Source: Pseudomonas frederiksbergensis (GTDB lineage: Bacteria > Pseudomonadota > Gammaproteobacteria > Pseudomonadales > Pseudomonadaceae). Taken from it: a stretch of DNA of 64,000 bases. The stretch covers positions 923,013-987,012 of the forward strand of contig NZ_MOBM01000039.1 in the NCBI RefSeq assembly GCF_003732275.1. The letters run 5' to 3'. The notes under the pieces are model-generated. The model saw only the letters and a list, made by a program, of their open reading frames with translations, was not told the origin of the DNA and ran no database searches. Below, piece by piece: positions 51,840-60,456 of the stretch. Position 1 is the stretch's first letter; each line of letters opens with the position of its first letter. A program made the position numbers and the translations under genes.

Positions 51840-53465
51840 ATGCACCGCAGGAATTTGCTCAAAGCCTCCATGGCCATCGCGGCTTACACTGGTCTCTCGG
51901 CCACCGGCCTATTGGCGGCACGCGCCTGGGCTGGCAGCAGCACTGCTGATGGCGACGCTGTGGCGTTCGACTTCGAAGCGCTGAAGAGCCAGGCCAAACA
52001 GCTCGCTGGCAAGCCTTATCAGGACACCAAGCAGGTGCTGCCGCCGACGCTGGCGACCATGACGCCGCAGAACTTCAACGCGATCCGCTACGACGGCAAT
52101 CACTCGCTGTGGAAGGACTTGAAGGGTCAGCTGGACGTGCAGTTTTTCCACGTCGGCATGGGTTTCAAGCAACCGGTGCGCATGTACAGCGTCGATCCCA
52201 AGACTCGACTGGCGCGCGAGGTGCATTTCCGCCCGTCTCTGTTCAACTACGAAAAAACCACCGTCGACACTAAACAGCTCAAGGCCGATCTGGGCTTTTC
52301 CGGGTTCAAGCTGTTCAAGGCCCCGGAGCTGAATCAGCACGACGTATTGTCGTTCCTCGGCGCCAGCTATTTCCGCGCGGTAGATGCCTCCGGCCAGTAC
52401 GGTTTGTCGGCCCGCGGCCTGGCGATCGATACGTACGCCAAGAAGCGCGAAGAGTTCCCGGATTTCACCAAGTTCTGGTTCGAGACACCGGACAAGGACA
52501 GCACCCGCTTCGTGGTTTATGCCTTGCTCGATTCGCCGAGCGCCACTGGCGCCTACCGTTTTGATATCGATTGCCAGGCCGAGCGTGTGGTGATGGAAGT
52601 CGACGCCCACGTCAATGCCCGCACCTCCATCGAGCAACTGGGCATCGCACCGATGACCAGCATGTTCAGCTGCGGCACCCATGAGCGGCGCATGTGCGAC
52701 ACCATTCACCCGCAAATCCACGACTCCGATCGCCTGGCCATGTGGCGCGGCAATGGCGAGTGGATCTGCCGCCCGCTGAACAACCCGGGCACCCTGCAAT
52801 TCAATGCCTTCGCCGACACCGATCCGAAAGGCTTTGGCTTGGTGCAGACCGATCACGAGTTCGCCAATTATCAGGACACCGTCGACTGGTACAGCAAGCG
52901 CCCGAGCTTGTGGGTAGAACCTACAACCACGTGGGGCGAAGGCTCTATCGATTTGCTGGAAATTCCTACAACCGGTGAAACCCTGGATAACATCGTCGCG
53001 TTCTGGACGCCGAAAAAACCGGTCGCGGCCGGGGACTCCCTCAACTACGGTTACAAGCTCTATTGGAGCTCCCTGCCACCGGTGAGCACGCCGCTGGCGC
53101 GGGTCCACGCGACCCGTTCGGGCATGGGCGGTTTCATTGAAGGCTGGGCGCCGGGCGAGCATTACCCGGAAGTCTGGGCGCGACGCTTTGCCGTGGACTT
53201 CACGGGCGGCGGTCTGGACCGCTTGCCCGAAGGCGCGGCAATCGAGCCAGTGGTGACCTGCTCGAACGGCGAAGTGAAGGAGTTCAACGTGTTGGTGCTC
53301 GATGACATCAAGGGCTACCGCATTACCTTCGACTGGTACCCGACCAATGACAGCGTGGCGCCGGTGGAGCTGCGATTGTTCATTCGCACCAATGACCGGA
53401 CGTTGAGTGAAACCTGGTTGTACCAGTATTTCCCGCCGGCGCCGGATAAGCGTAAGTACACCTGA
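51840..53465 (+). CDS. opgD: Glucan biosynthesis protein D (OpgD/MdoD)
   Basis: 541 residues from the ATG at 51840; the upstream in-frame extension would bury the signal and is rejected. The N-terminus HRRNLLKASMAIAAYTG is a twin-arginine signal, typical of OpgD as opposed to Sec-exported OpgG. The mature protein is the OpgG/D periplasmic fold (NAIRYDGNHSLWKDLKGQLDVQFFHVG; WVEPTTTWGEGSIDLLEIP). It acts on osmoregulated periplasmic glucans. There is no opgG or opgH nearby. Confidence 0.93.
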   Translation: MHRRNLLKASMAIAAYTGLSATGLLAARAWAGSSTADGDAVAFDFEALKSQAKQLAGKPYQDTKQVLPPTLATMTPQNFNAIRYDGNHSLWKDLKGQLDVQFFHVGMGFKQPVRMYSVDPKTRLAREVHFRPSLFNYEKTTVDTKQLKADLGFSGFKLFKAPELNQHDVLSFLGASYFRAVDASGQYGLSARGLAIDTYAKKREEFPDFTKFWFETPDKDSTRFVVYALLDSPSATGAYRFDIDCQAERVVMEVDAHVNARTSIEQLGIAPMTSMFSCGTHERRMCDTIHPQIHDSDRLAMWRGNGEWICRPLNNPGTLQFNAFADTDPKGFGLVQTDHEFANYQDTVDWYSKRPSLWVEPTTTWGEGSIDLLEIPTTGETLDNIVAFWTPKKPVAAGDSLNYGYKLYWSSLPPVSTPLARVHATRSGMGGFIEGWAPGEHYPEVWARRFAVDFTGGGLDRLPEGAAIEPVVTCSNGEVKEFNVLVLDDIKGYRITFDWYPTNDSVAPVELRLFIRTNDRTLSETWLYQYFPPAPDKRKYT

Positions 53466-53491
53466 GAGTTAGTCGGGGTCTGAAATGGCCC

Positions 53492-53586
53492 CTTCGCGAG
53501 CAGGCTCGCTCCCACAGGGGGTCTGCGTTGTTTCACAATAATGTGATCGACATCGATCCAATGTGGGAGCGGGCTTGCTCGCGAAG
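53492..53586. repeat. REP pair, outward-facing
   Basis: TTCGCGAGCAGGCTCGCTCCCACA, then a ~45-nt centre with ATCGACATCGAT, then TGTGGGAGCGGGCTTGCTCGCGAA; the two arms are different REP variants. Confidence 0.85.
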
Positions 53587-53624
53587 ACGGCCGGACAGCC
53601 GAGCAATATCCCGACCCAAAAATC

Positions 53625-53664
53625 AAAAAGCCCCGATCAACACGACCGGGGCTTTTTGGTTTTT
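53625..53664. terminator. Bidirectional terminator between opgD and the xenA-like gene
   Basis: AAAAAGCCCCG / CGGGGCTTTTT stem (11 bp) with an 11-nt loop, flanked by A and T runs so it works on both strands for the convergent genes. Confidence 0.93.
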
Positions 53665-53674
53665 ACAGCGGCAT

Positions 53675-54781
53675 TCAGTCACGCAAATCCGATTCATGAA
53701 TCGGCTGGTCACGATGGGTGGCCCGCTGGTATTGCGCCGGCCAGATAGCCTTGTTCCCGCCCAGATCATCATCGGCATGCAGCGGCCAATACGGATCACG
53801 CAACAACTCTCGAGCGAGGAAGATGATGTCGGCCTGACAGGTACGCAGAATGTGCTCGGCCTGGGCCGGTTCGGTGATCATTCCTACGGTGCCGGTGGCA
53901 ATGCCTGACTCCTTGCGTACCCTCTCGGCAAAACGGGTCTGGTAACCGGGGCCTGTAGGAATCTCGGCGTTTACCGCCGTACCACCCGATGAGACATCGA
54001 TCAGGTCCACACCCAGATCTTTGAGGCGTCGCGCCAGCTCCACGGTTTCATCGGGATTCCAGCCGTCTTCCACCCAATCGGTGGCCGACACCCGCACAAA
54101 CACTGGTAATTCTTCAGGCCACACGGCCCGCACCGCTTCGGTGACTTGCAGCACCAGCCGAATCCGATTCTCGAACGAACCGCCGTACTGATCGCGCCGC
54201 TGATTGCTCAAGGGCGAAAGAAATTGGTGCAACAGGTAACCGTGGGCGGCGTGTACTTCGACTACTTTGAAACCGGCGGTCAGCGCCCGTTTGGCCGAAT
54301 CGACGAAGGCCTGGATAACCTCAGCGATCTCGCCCTCATCGAGTTGCTTGGGTGGTGTGTGCTGGGGGTCGAAAGCGATCGGCGAAGGGCCGACCGGGAT
54401 CCAGCCGCCATCTTCCGGCTTGACGCTGCCATGCTTGCCGAGCCACGGCCGATGCGTGCTGGCCTTGCGCCCGGCATGAGCCAACTGGATGCCGGCAACG
54501 GCGCCTTGGGCGGAGATGAAGCGCGTAATACGCTGTAAGGATTCGATCTGTTGATCATTCCAGAGGCCGAGGTCCTGGGCGGTAATGCGCCCATCAGCGG
54601 TGACCGCTGTGGCTTCGGTGAATACCAGACCAGCGCCGCCGATAGCACGGCTGCCGAGGTGGACCAGATGCCAGTCATTGGCCAGCCCATCGACGCTGGA
54701 GTACTGGCACATCGGTGACACCGCAATGCGGTTAAGCAAGGTCAATTGACGAAGGGTATAGGGTTCAAGCAGCAGACTCAT
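53675..54781 (-). CDS. xenA: Old yellow enzyme family reductase, XenA-like
   Basis: 368 residues, FMN-dependent NAD(P)H reductase acting on enones and nitro-compounds. Cys25 in VSPMCQYSS matches the redox Cys of P. putida XenA and the YqjM/thermophilic-like OYE class. The active-site pair is in VHAAHGYLLHQFLSP (two His), and SATDWVEDGW follows. XenA-type over XenB-type rests on the Cys25 motif. It is preceded by a repeat and recJ in the same orientation. Confidence 0.88.
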   Translation of the reverse strand: MSLLLEPYTLRQLTLLNRIAVSPMCQYSSVDGLANDWHLVHLGSRAIGGAGLVFTEATAVTADGRITAQDLGLWNDQQIESLQRITRFISAQGAVAGIQLAHAGRKASTHRPWLGKHGSVKPEDGGWIPVGPSPIAFDPQHTPPKQLDEGEIAEVIQAFVDSAKRALTAGFKVVEVHAAHGYLLHQFLSPLSNQRRDQYGGSFENRIRLVLQVTEAVRAVWPEELPVFVRVSATDWVEDGWNPDETVELARRLKDLGVDLIDVSSGGTAVNAEIPTGPGYQTRFAERVRKESGIATGTVGMITEPAQAEHILRTCQADIIFLARELLRDPYWPLHADDDLGGNKAIWPAQYQRATHRDQPIHESDLRD

Positions 54782-54956
54782 GGGGCACCTCTCGAATCAG
54801 TGGGCAGGCTCCAGGGTTCTGTTTGAATAGTCGACGAGTGACAGGAAAAAGGTGCAGCACCCGCCCCCGCGGGCAAAAAATTCGACAAAACGTCACAAGG
54901 ATAATCAAGCAGTGCTTAGAGCCTAGTCGACATCGGAGATCAGCGGAGGGTTCAAG

Positions 54957-55034
54957 AAAAGATCGCAGCCTTCGGCAGCTCCTACAACGGCATGACGTAC
55001 ACCTGTAGGAGCTGCCGAAGGCTGCGATCTTTTG
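54957..55034. repeat. Inverted repeat pair, AGATCGCAGCCTTCGGCAGC family
   Basis: AAAAGATCGCAGCCTTCGGC...CTCCTACA, about 20 nt, then the exact reverse complement. It lies between recJ and the xenA-like gene. Confidence 0.9.
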
Positions 55035-55046
55035 ATCTTTAATGCA

Positions 55047-56756
55047 CTATCGAGGTTCGATGTGGGCAATCATCAACTGAACGGTCTCGTTCCCACGGAA
55101 CTCGTTAAGGTCGAGTTTGTAAGCCAATTCGACCCACTTGATGGTCGGATTCGGCCAGATATCACGGTCGATCCCGAAGGCAATGCCGTCCAGCTTCACC
55201 GAACCGCATTCACTCTTCAGCACCACTTTGAGGTGTCGTTCACCCACAACACGCTGCTCGACCAACTGAAACACCCCGTGAAACAGCGGCTCCGGGAAGT
55301 GTTGCCCCCAAGGCCCGGCGTGGCGCAGGGCGCGGGCCAGTTCCAGGTGGAATTCTTCGACCGCCAAAGTGCCGTCCGACAGCAGGCGCCCGGTCAGGTC
55401 TTCTTCACGCAATTGCCTACGCACTTCAGCGTCAAAGGCCTCGGCAAACAACGGAAAATTCGCTTCCGGCAACGTCAGGCCCGCCGCCATGGCGTGACCA
55501 CCGTATTTACTGATCAGGTTCGGATGCTGCGCCGCGACCACGCTCAAGGCATCGCGAATGTGAAAGCCCTGGACCGAACGCCCCGAGCCCTTGAGCAGGC
55601 CATCACCTGCATCGGCAAAGGCAATGGTCGGACGGAAATAGCGCTCTTTCATACGCGACGCGAGGATTCCGATGACGCCCTGGTGCCACTCAGGATCGAA
55701 CAGGCACAGGCCGAACGGCATCGATTCCACTGGCAAATCCTTGAGCTGGGCCAGCGCCTCACGCTGCATGCCCTGTTCGATGGATTTGCGGTCCTGGTTC
55801 ATGCCATCCAGTTGAGCGGCCATTTCACGGGCAGCGCCCGCGTCTTCGGTGAGCAGGCATTCGATGCCCAGGCTCATGTCATCCAGACGCCCCGCCGCGT
55901 TCAGACGCGGGCCGAGGATGAAGCCCAGGTCGGTGGAAGTGATGCGCGAATGGTCACGTTTGGCCACTTCAAGGATCGCCTTGATTCCCGGCCGCGCGCG
56001 CCCCGCGCGAATCCGCTCCAGGCCCTGATGCACCAGAATCCGGTTGTTGGCATCCAGCGGCACCACGTCGGCGACGCTGCCCAGCGCCACCAGATCCAGC
56101 AGTTCGCCAATGTTCGGCTGCGGCTTGCTCTCGTACCAACCCAGGCTGCGCAAGCGCGCGCGCAGGGCCATCAGCACATAGAAGATCACCCCGACACCGG
56201 CCAGGGCTTTGCTCGGAAACTCACAACCCGGCTGGTTCGGATTGACGATGGCATCGGCCAACGGCAGCTCGTCGCCGGGCAAGTGGTGATCGGTGACCAG
56301 CACCTTGAGCCCGGCCTTTTTCGCCGCCGCCACGCCTTCGACGCTGGAGATGCCGTTGTCCACGGTGATCAGCAGTTGCGGCTCGCGGGTCAGCGCCACT
56401 TCGACGATCTCTGGCGTCAGGCCATAGCCGTACTCGAACCGGTTCGGCACCAGATAGTCGACATGCGCCGCGCCCAACAGGCGCAACCCCAGCATACCCA
56501 CGGTACTGGCCGTCGCACCATCGGCGTCGAAGTCACCGACGATCAGAATCCGCTGACGTTGCTCCAGGGCCGTCACCAGCAAATCCACCGCCGCATCGAT
56601 GCCTTTGAGTTGCTGGTACGGAATCAGCCGCGCCAGGCTCTTGTCCAGTTCAGCCTCGGATTGCACGCCCCGCGCTGCGTAAAGGCGGGTCAGCAGCGGC
56701 GGAATATCACCGAGGAATGGCAGGGTGTCGGGCAACAGGCGAGGTTCGATGCGCAT
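55047..56756 (-). CDS. recJ: Single-strand DNA exonuclease RecJ
   Basis: 569 residues. 5'-3' ssDNA exonuclease used in recombination and mismatch repair. DHH-family motifs: ILIVGDFDADGATAS (residues about 68-82), VTDHHLPG (about 155), NP-x-QPGCEFPSKALAGVG and a DHHA1 region SKYGGHAMAAGLTL near 395, followed by an OB domain. Length matches bacterial RecJ. It is followed by the xenA-like gene on the same strand, as in P. aeruginosa. Confidence 0.96.
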   Translation of the reverse strand: MRIEPRLLPDTLPFLGDIPPLLTRLYAARGVQSEAELDKSLARLIPYQQLKGIDAAVDLLVTALEQRQRILIVGDFDADGATASTVGMLGLRLLGAAHVDYLVPNRFEYGYGLTPEIVEVALTREPQLLITVDNGISSVEGVAAAKKAGLKVLVTDHHLPGDELPLADAIVNPNQPGCEFPSKALAGVGVIFYVLMALRARLRSLGWYESKPQPNIGELLDLVALGSVADVVPLDANNRILVHQGLERIRAGRARPGIKAILEVAKRDHSRITSTDLGFILGPRLNAAGRLDDMSLGIECLLTEDAGAAREMAAQLDGMNQDRKSIEQGMQREALAQLKDLPVESMPFGLCLFDPEWHQGVIGILASRMKERYFRPTIAFADAGDGLLKGSGRSVQGFHIRDALSVVAAQHPNLISKYGGHAMAAGLTLPEANFPLFAEAFDAEVRRQLREEDLTGRLLSDGTLAVEEFHLELARALRHAGPWGQHFPEPLFHGVFQLVEQRVVGERHLKVVLKSECGSVKLDGIAFGIDRDIWPNPTIKWVELAYKLDLNEFRGNETVQLMIAHIEPR

Positions 56757-56822
56757 GGGGTGACAGGTGCTTCTCTTGAATACGTAGGATAAAACCGGGT
56801 AACGCGGTTCAGCGGCGAATAA

Positions 56823-57365
56823 TCAGCCGCGTTCGCCGCTCAGCCATTGCAACTGGACTTCGTGCTGACCACGGTCGTCGGTGACGAAAATCGTTCCTTC
56901 GCTGATCATCACATCCCACTTGATAACGCGCGGCATGTCCTTGGCCAGGGTTTCCAGCACTTCCTGAGGCACAGCGGCGATGTGAACGTTTTTCAGGTTT
57001 TTGATCGCCGGAATCACTTTGGTTTCCCAGACACGCAGGCTGCCGTAAGCCAGCAGGCTGGTGCGCTCGGTGCGGCGCGAGCACCAGGTCAGGCGATCGG
57101 CGTCTGGCTGGCCGACTTCGATCCAGTGCAGGACACGATCATCCAGGCTCTTTTCCCACAGCGCTGGCTCATCCACGTCTGACAGACCGCGACCGAAGGA
57201 CAACTGCTCGTTGTACCAGAAGGCGTAGGCCAGCAGCCGCACGGTCATGCGCTCTTCGGTTTCCGAAGGGTGACGGGCGATGGTCTGCTTCACGCTCTCG
57301 TAGACGCTGCGGTCGAGGTCGGTGAGGTTCAGTTCAAACTTGTAGGTCGTGGACGGCTGGGCCAT
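56823..57365 (-). CDS. YaeQ family protein
   Basis: 180 residues. The frame continues upstream antisense to the CoA-transferase gene, but the ATG at 57365 (MAQPSTTYKFELNLTDLDRSV) is the family's N-terminus. YaeQ proteins have a PD-(D/E)xK-like nuclease-like fold with unproven activity; RLLAYAFWYNEQLSFGRGLSD and LHWIEVGQPDADRL are typical. Located upstream of recJ, 66 nt away on the same strand, the usual Pseudomonas pairing. Confidence 0.93.
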   Translation of the reverse strand: MAQPSTTYKFELNLTDLDRSVYESVKQTIARHPSETEERMTVRLLAYAFWYNEQLSFGRGLSDVDEPALWEKSLDDRVLHWIEVGQPDADRLTWCSRRTERTSLLAYGSLRVWETKVIPAIKNLKNVHIAAVPQEVLETLAKDMPRVIKWDVMISEGTIFVTDDRGQHEVQLQWLSGERG

Positions 57366-57512
57366 GAACGGGCTTCTTGATACGAGGAAAGGCGGCAAGT
57401 CTAACCGATGCAACAGGCAATCAACGAATTGAAGGCGATCAACTTTGGGCGACGGACGTCGGCCTATGTTAAAACTCTGCATCCGTTCAGCCTTTGTCCT
57501 ACAGGATTCAGC

Positions 57513-58712
57513 ATGCCGTTCTCCAACAAACCGCTCTCCGGTCTGAAAGTCATCGAATTGGGTACGTTGATTGCCGGACCGTTTGCCTCGCGTATTTGCG
57601 GCGAGTTCGGCGCCGAAGTGATCAAGATCGAGTCCCCGGACGGCGGTGATCCGTTGCGCAAATGGCGCAAGTTGTATGAAGGCACTTCGCTGTGGTGGTT
57701 CGTTCAGGCACGGAACAAAAAGTCTCTGACCCTGAACCTGAAACATCCGGACGGCTTGGCGATTCTGAAACAGCTGCTCAGCAAAGCGGACATTCTGATC
57801 GAGAATTTTCGCCCCGGCGTGCTGGAAAAGCTCGGTCTGGGCTGGGAAGTCTTGCACGCACTGAACCCGAAACTGGTAATGGTGCGGCTCTCGGGCTTTG
57901 GCCAGACCGGGCCGATGAAAGATCAGCCGGGCTTCGGTGCGGTCGGCGAGTCCATGGGCGGCCTGCGCTACATCACCGGGTTCGAGGATCGGCCGCCAGT
58001 GCGCACCGGGATTTCCATCGGTGATTCGATTGCCGCACTCTGGGGCGTGATCGGCGCGCTGATGGCCTTGCGTCATCGCGAGGTCAACGGCGGCTTGGGG
58101 CAAGTGGTGGACGTGGCGCTGTATGAAGCGATCTTCGCCATGATGGAAAGCATGGTCCCGGAGTTCGATGTGTTCGGCTTCATCCGCGAGCGCACCGGCA
58201 ACATCATGCCGGGCATCACGCCCTCCTCCATTCACACCAGCGCCGACGGCAAACACGTGCAGATCGGCGCCAACGGTGATGCGATCTTCAAACGTTTCAT
58301 GCTGATCATCGGTCGCGAAGACTTGGCCAACGACCCTGTGCTGGCCAGCAACGACGGACGCGACAGCCGTCGCGACGAGATTTACGGGGTGATCGATCGC
58401 TGGGTCAACTCACTGCCGCTCGAGGCGGTGATTGAGCAACTGAACCAGGCCGACGTTCCCGCCAGCCGAATCTTCAGTGCCGAAGACATGTTCAGCGATC
58501 CGCAGTACCTGGCCCGGGAAATGTTCCTGCAAGCCAAGCTGCCCGACGGCAAGGACTTCAAGATGCCCGGCATTGTGCCGAAACTCTCTGAGACACCCGG
58601 TAGCTCCGAATGGGTCGGGCCGCAGCTGGGTGAACACAATGCGCAGGTACTCCACGATCTTGGCTACGACTCGGCACAGATCACACAGTTGCGTGAAGAC
58701 GGGGCCATCTAA
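57513..58712 (+). CDS. CaiB/BaiF family CoA-transferase
   Basis: 399 residues, class III CoA transferase. The ATG at 57513 follows ACAGGATTCAGC. The CoA-binding N-terminus is LSGLKVIELGTLIAGPFASRICGEFGAEVIKIE. The catalytic aspartate lies in QVVDVALYEAIF (residue about 195). It moves CoA between carboxylates; which ones cannot be told. It is divergent from yaeQ. A binding-protein gene follows immediately. Confidence 0.9.
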   Translation: MPFSNKPLSGLKVIELGTLIAGPFASRICGEFGAEVIKIESPDGGDPLRKWRKLYEGTSLWWFVQARNKKSLTLNLKHPDGLAILKQLLSKADILIENFRPGVLEKLGLGWEVLHALNPKLVMVRLSGFGQTGPMKDQPGFGAVGESMGGLRYITGFEDRPPVRTGISIGDSIAALWGVIGALMALRHREVNGGLGQVVDVALYEAIFAMMESMVPEFDVFGFIRERTGNIMPGITPSSIHTSADGKHVQIGANGDAIFKRFMLIIGREDLANDPVLASNDGRDSRRDEIYGVIDRWVNSLPLEAVIEQLNQADVPASRIFSAEDMFSDPQYLAREMFLQAKLPDGKDFKMPGIVPKLSETPGSSEWVGPQLGEHNAQVLHDLGYDSAQITQLREDGAI

Positions 58713-58713
58713 G

Positions 58714-59619
58714 CTGAAGCGCCTGCTTTCATCAGTCATCGGTTACGCCGGCACAGGTCGCGCGCTGACGGCGCTCGGGCTGTTGGCGGGGCTGATATCC
58801 CCGGCCCTGGCGCAACCTAAAGAGCATTTGCTCTGGCTGCTGCGCGATCTGCCGCCACTGACGGTCTTCGAGGGCCCGAAAAAAGACCAGGGGGTTATTG
58901 ATCAACTGATGCCGCTGTTGATCGCCGACATGCCGCAATACGAACATACCCTGATGCGGATCAATCGCGCCCGTGGCATGCAAATGCTCCATGAAGAATC
59001 CTTGACCTGCGACCCCTCGCTGATTTGGAGCAGGGAGCGCGAGCAATGGATCGCCTTTTCCATCCCGGCTTTCCGGATGGTCAGCAATGGGTTGGTAATC
59101 CGACGTGAAGATCGATCGGTGCTGGAACCCTTTCTCTTTGGCGATGAAGTCGACCTGGCAGCTCTGTTGGCCAGTGGTCAAGAGAAAGTCGGGGTGATCG
59201 CCGAGCGCCGTTACGGTCAGTTCCTCGACACGCTGCTACAACAGGCGCCGCCCGGCGTGCTGACGCCCCACTACGGCAATAACGCCCTTGGCAGTCTATT
59301 GCAGATGCAGCGGCTGGGTCGTTTGCAGGTGGTCTTGGGCTACTGGCCGGAAATCCGCTATCAGGCTCGTCAGGAACATATTGCCGATGATCAGTTGGAG
59401 TTTTATCCGGTCAAAGGCACGGGCAAGTACCTGTCCGGGTACATCGGTTGCTCGAATACGCCCCAGGGGCGAGAGGCAATCAGTGAAATCAATCAGCTAT
59501 TGCGCGCCCTGCCCCGCGAGCGCCTGGACCCGCTGTACGCCGACTGGCTCGATCCGCAAAGACGCAAGGACTACCTGGAAGAAACCCGGGCCTTCTTCGA
59601 GCGTCAGGCCGCGCAGTGA
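58714..59619 (+). CDS. TIGR02285-like periplasmic substrate-binding protein (non-ATG start)
   Basis: About 301 residues, starting one nt after the CoA-transferase stop. A signal peptide (residues 1-32, ending PALAQ) precedes a solute-binding-protein-3-like domain (HLLWLLRDLPPLTVFEGPKKDQGV) resembling the TIGR02285 family. No ATG, GTG or TTG precedes the signal region in frame; the natural position codes CTG (58714, LKRLLSS, where homologues would begin MKRLL). An ATG at 58639 would add 25 residues encoded inside the previous gene. A terminator-like hairpin follows. Confidence 0.75.
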   Translation: MKRLLSSVIGYAGTGRALTALGLLAGLISPALAQPKEHLLWLLRDLPPLTVFEGPKKDQGVIDQLMPLLIADMPQYEHTLMRINRARGMQMLHEESLTCDPSLIWSREREQWIAFSIPAFRMVSNGLVIRREDRSVLEPFLFGDEVDLAALLASGQEKVGVIAERRYGQFLDTLLQQAPPGVLTPHYGNNALGSLLQMQRLGRLQVVLGYWPEIRYQARQEHIADDQLEFYPVKGTGKYLSGYIGCSNTPQGREAISEINQLLRALPRERLDPLYADWLDPQRRKDYLEETRAFFERQAAQ

Positions 59620-59636
59620 CAAATCACAGGCAAAAA

Positions 59637-59672
59637 GAAACCCCGAGAAGTGGGGAGACGACTCGGGGTTAA
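59637..59672 (+). terminator. Terminator-like hairpin after the binding-protein gene
   Basis: AACCCCGAG / CTCGGGGTT-type stem with a ~14-nt loop (59640-59671); the downstream T run is weak (TAAACG). Confidence 0.6.
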
Positions 59673-59789
59673 ACGTGGCCTACATAAAGACCAGTAGCAA
59701 CAAGCTACAAGCACCGGAGCACAATGCTTGATCCTGCTGTTACATGGTCTGACTGACCTTGGCGCAGGAAGGTTCCCACAAAAAACAAT

Positions 59790-60077
59790 TCAATTTCGGC
59801 TGGCCAGGATCTTGTCCTGAGCAGCATTGCGCAACGCCGCGATGACACAGGGCTCCAGACGTCCTTCAGCGATCAGCACGTCGCGGTGCAGCCCGTCGAC
59901 GACATCCGTCAGCAGACGTTTGTCGGTTAACTGGGCCTGATTGAACGCCCGTTCGACCACGATAGCGCCGCTCGTACTCTTCAGTGTCACCAGGCATTCG
60001 CCATGGGCACCCGATGGGGTCAACTTGACCAGATACGGGCTCAGAGCCTCACCGAGCAATAGACTGATACTTTCCAT
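59790..60077 (-). CDS. DUF3509 family protein
   Basis: 95 residues from the ATG at 60077; an in-frame GTG four codons earlier is possible. It matches DUF3509, a family found mainly in Pseudomonas (CLVTLKSTSGAIVVERAFN, LLTDVVDGLHRDVLIAEG). No signal or membrane segment. Function unknown. It is isolated, flanked by hairpin and repeat elements. Confidence 0.85.
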   Translation of the reverse strand: MESISLLLGEALSPYLVKLTPSGAHGECLVTLKSTSGAIVVERAFNQAQLTDKRLLTDVVDGLHRDVLIAEGRLEPCVIAALRNAAQDKILASRN

Positions 60078-60285
60078 CTCGATCACCACTCAATAGTCCG
60101 AAAACAAAGTGCCTGGGGCGTGTCCACAGTAAATGACCACAGGCCCGAGAAGAAAGTTCTGGATTCCAACGGCAGGCGCACCGGCGCCTCTGGTAGTTAG
60201 AGCATGCACGGTAAAGATGACAGTAAAAAAACAGCTGATCCGTGCTTAATGCCAGTCAGTGAAGAAAGGATGTCAAGTGCAAAAC

Positions 60286-60422
60286 CTGTGGCGAAGGGGG
60301 CTTGCCCCCGTTGGACTGCGAAGCAGTCCTAAAACCTGCAACCTCATTCTGCCAAGCACACCGCATGCACCGGATTTGCGACTGCTTCGCAGCCGAACGG
60401 GGGCAAGCCCCCTCGCCACAGG
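60286..60422. repeat. Inverted repeat pair, GGCGAAGGGGGCTTGCCCCC family
   Basis: CCTGTGGCGAAGGGGGCTTGCCCCC and its imperfect reverse complement are separated by about 80 nt, with extra complementary stretches (GGACTGCGAAGCAGTCC). It belongs with the 18.5- and 43.5-kb elements and ends about 35 nt after the sensor-like gene's stop on the minus strand. Confidence 0.85.
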
Positions 60423-60456
60423 TTTTGGCCTTCACTTAACTGACTGGCATTACCCT

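Noticed and set aside
57366..58256. Upstream extension of the yaeQ frame (to 477 codons)
   Set aside because: It runs antisense to the CoA-transferase gene; the family's N-terminus starts at 57365.
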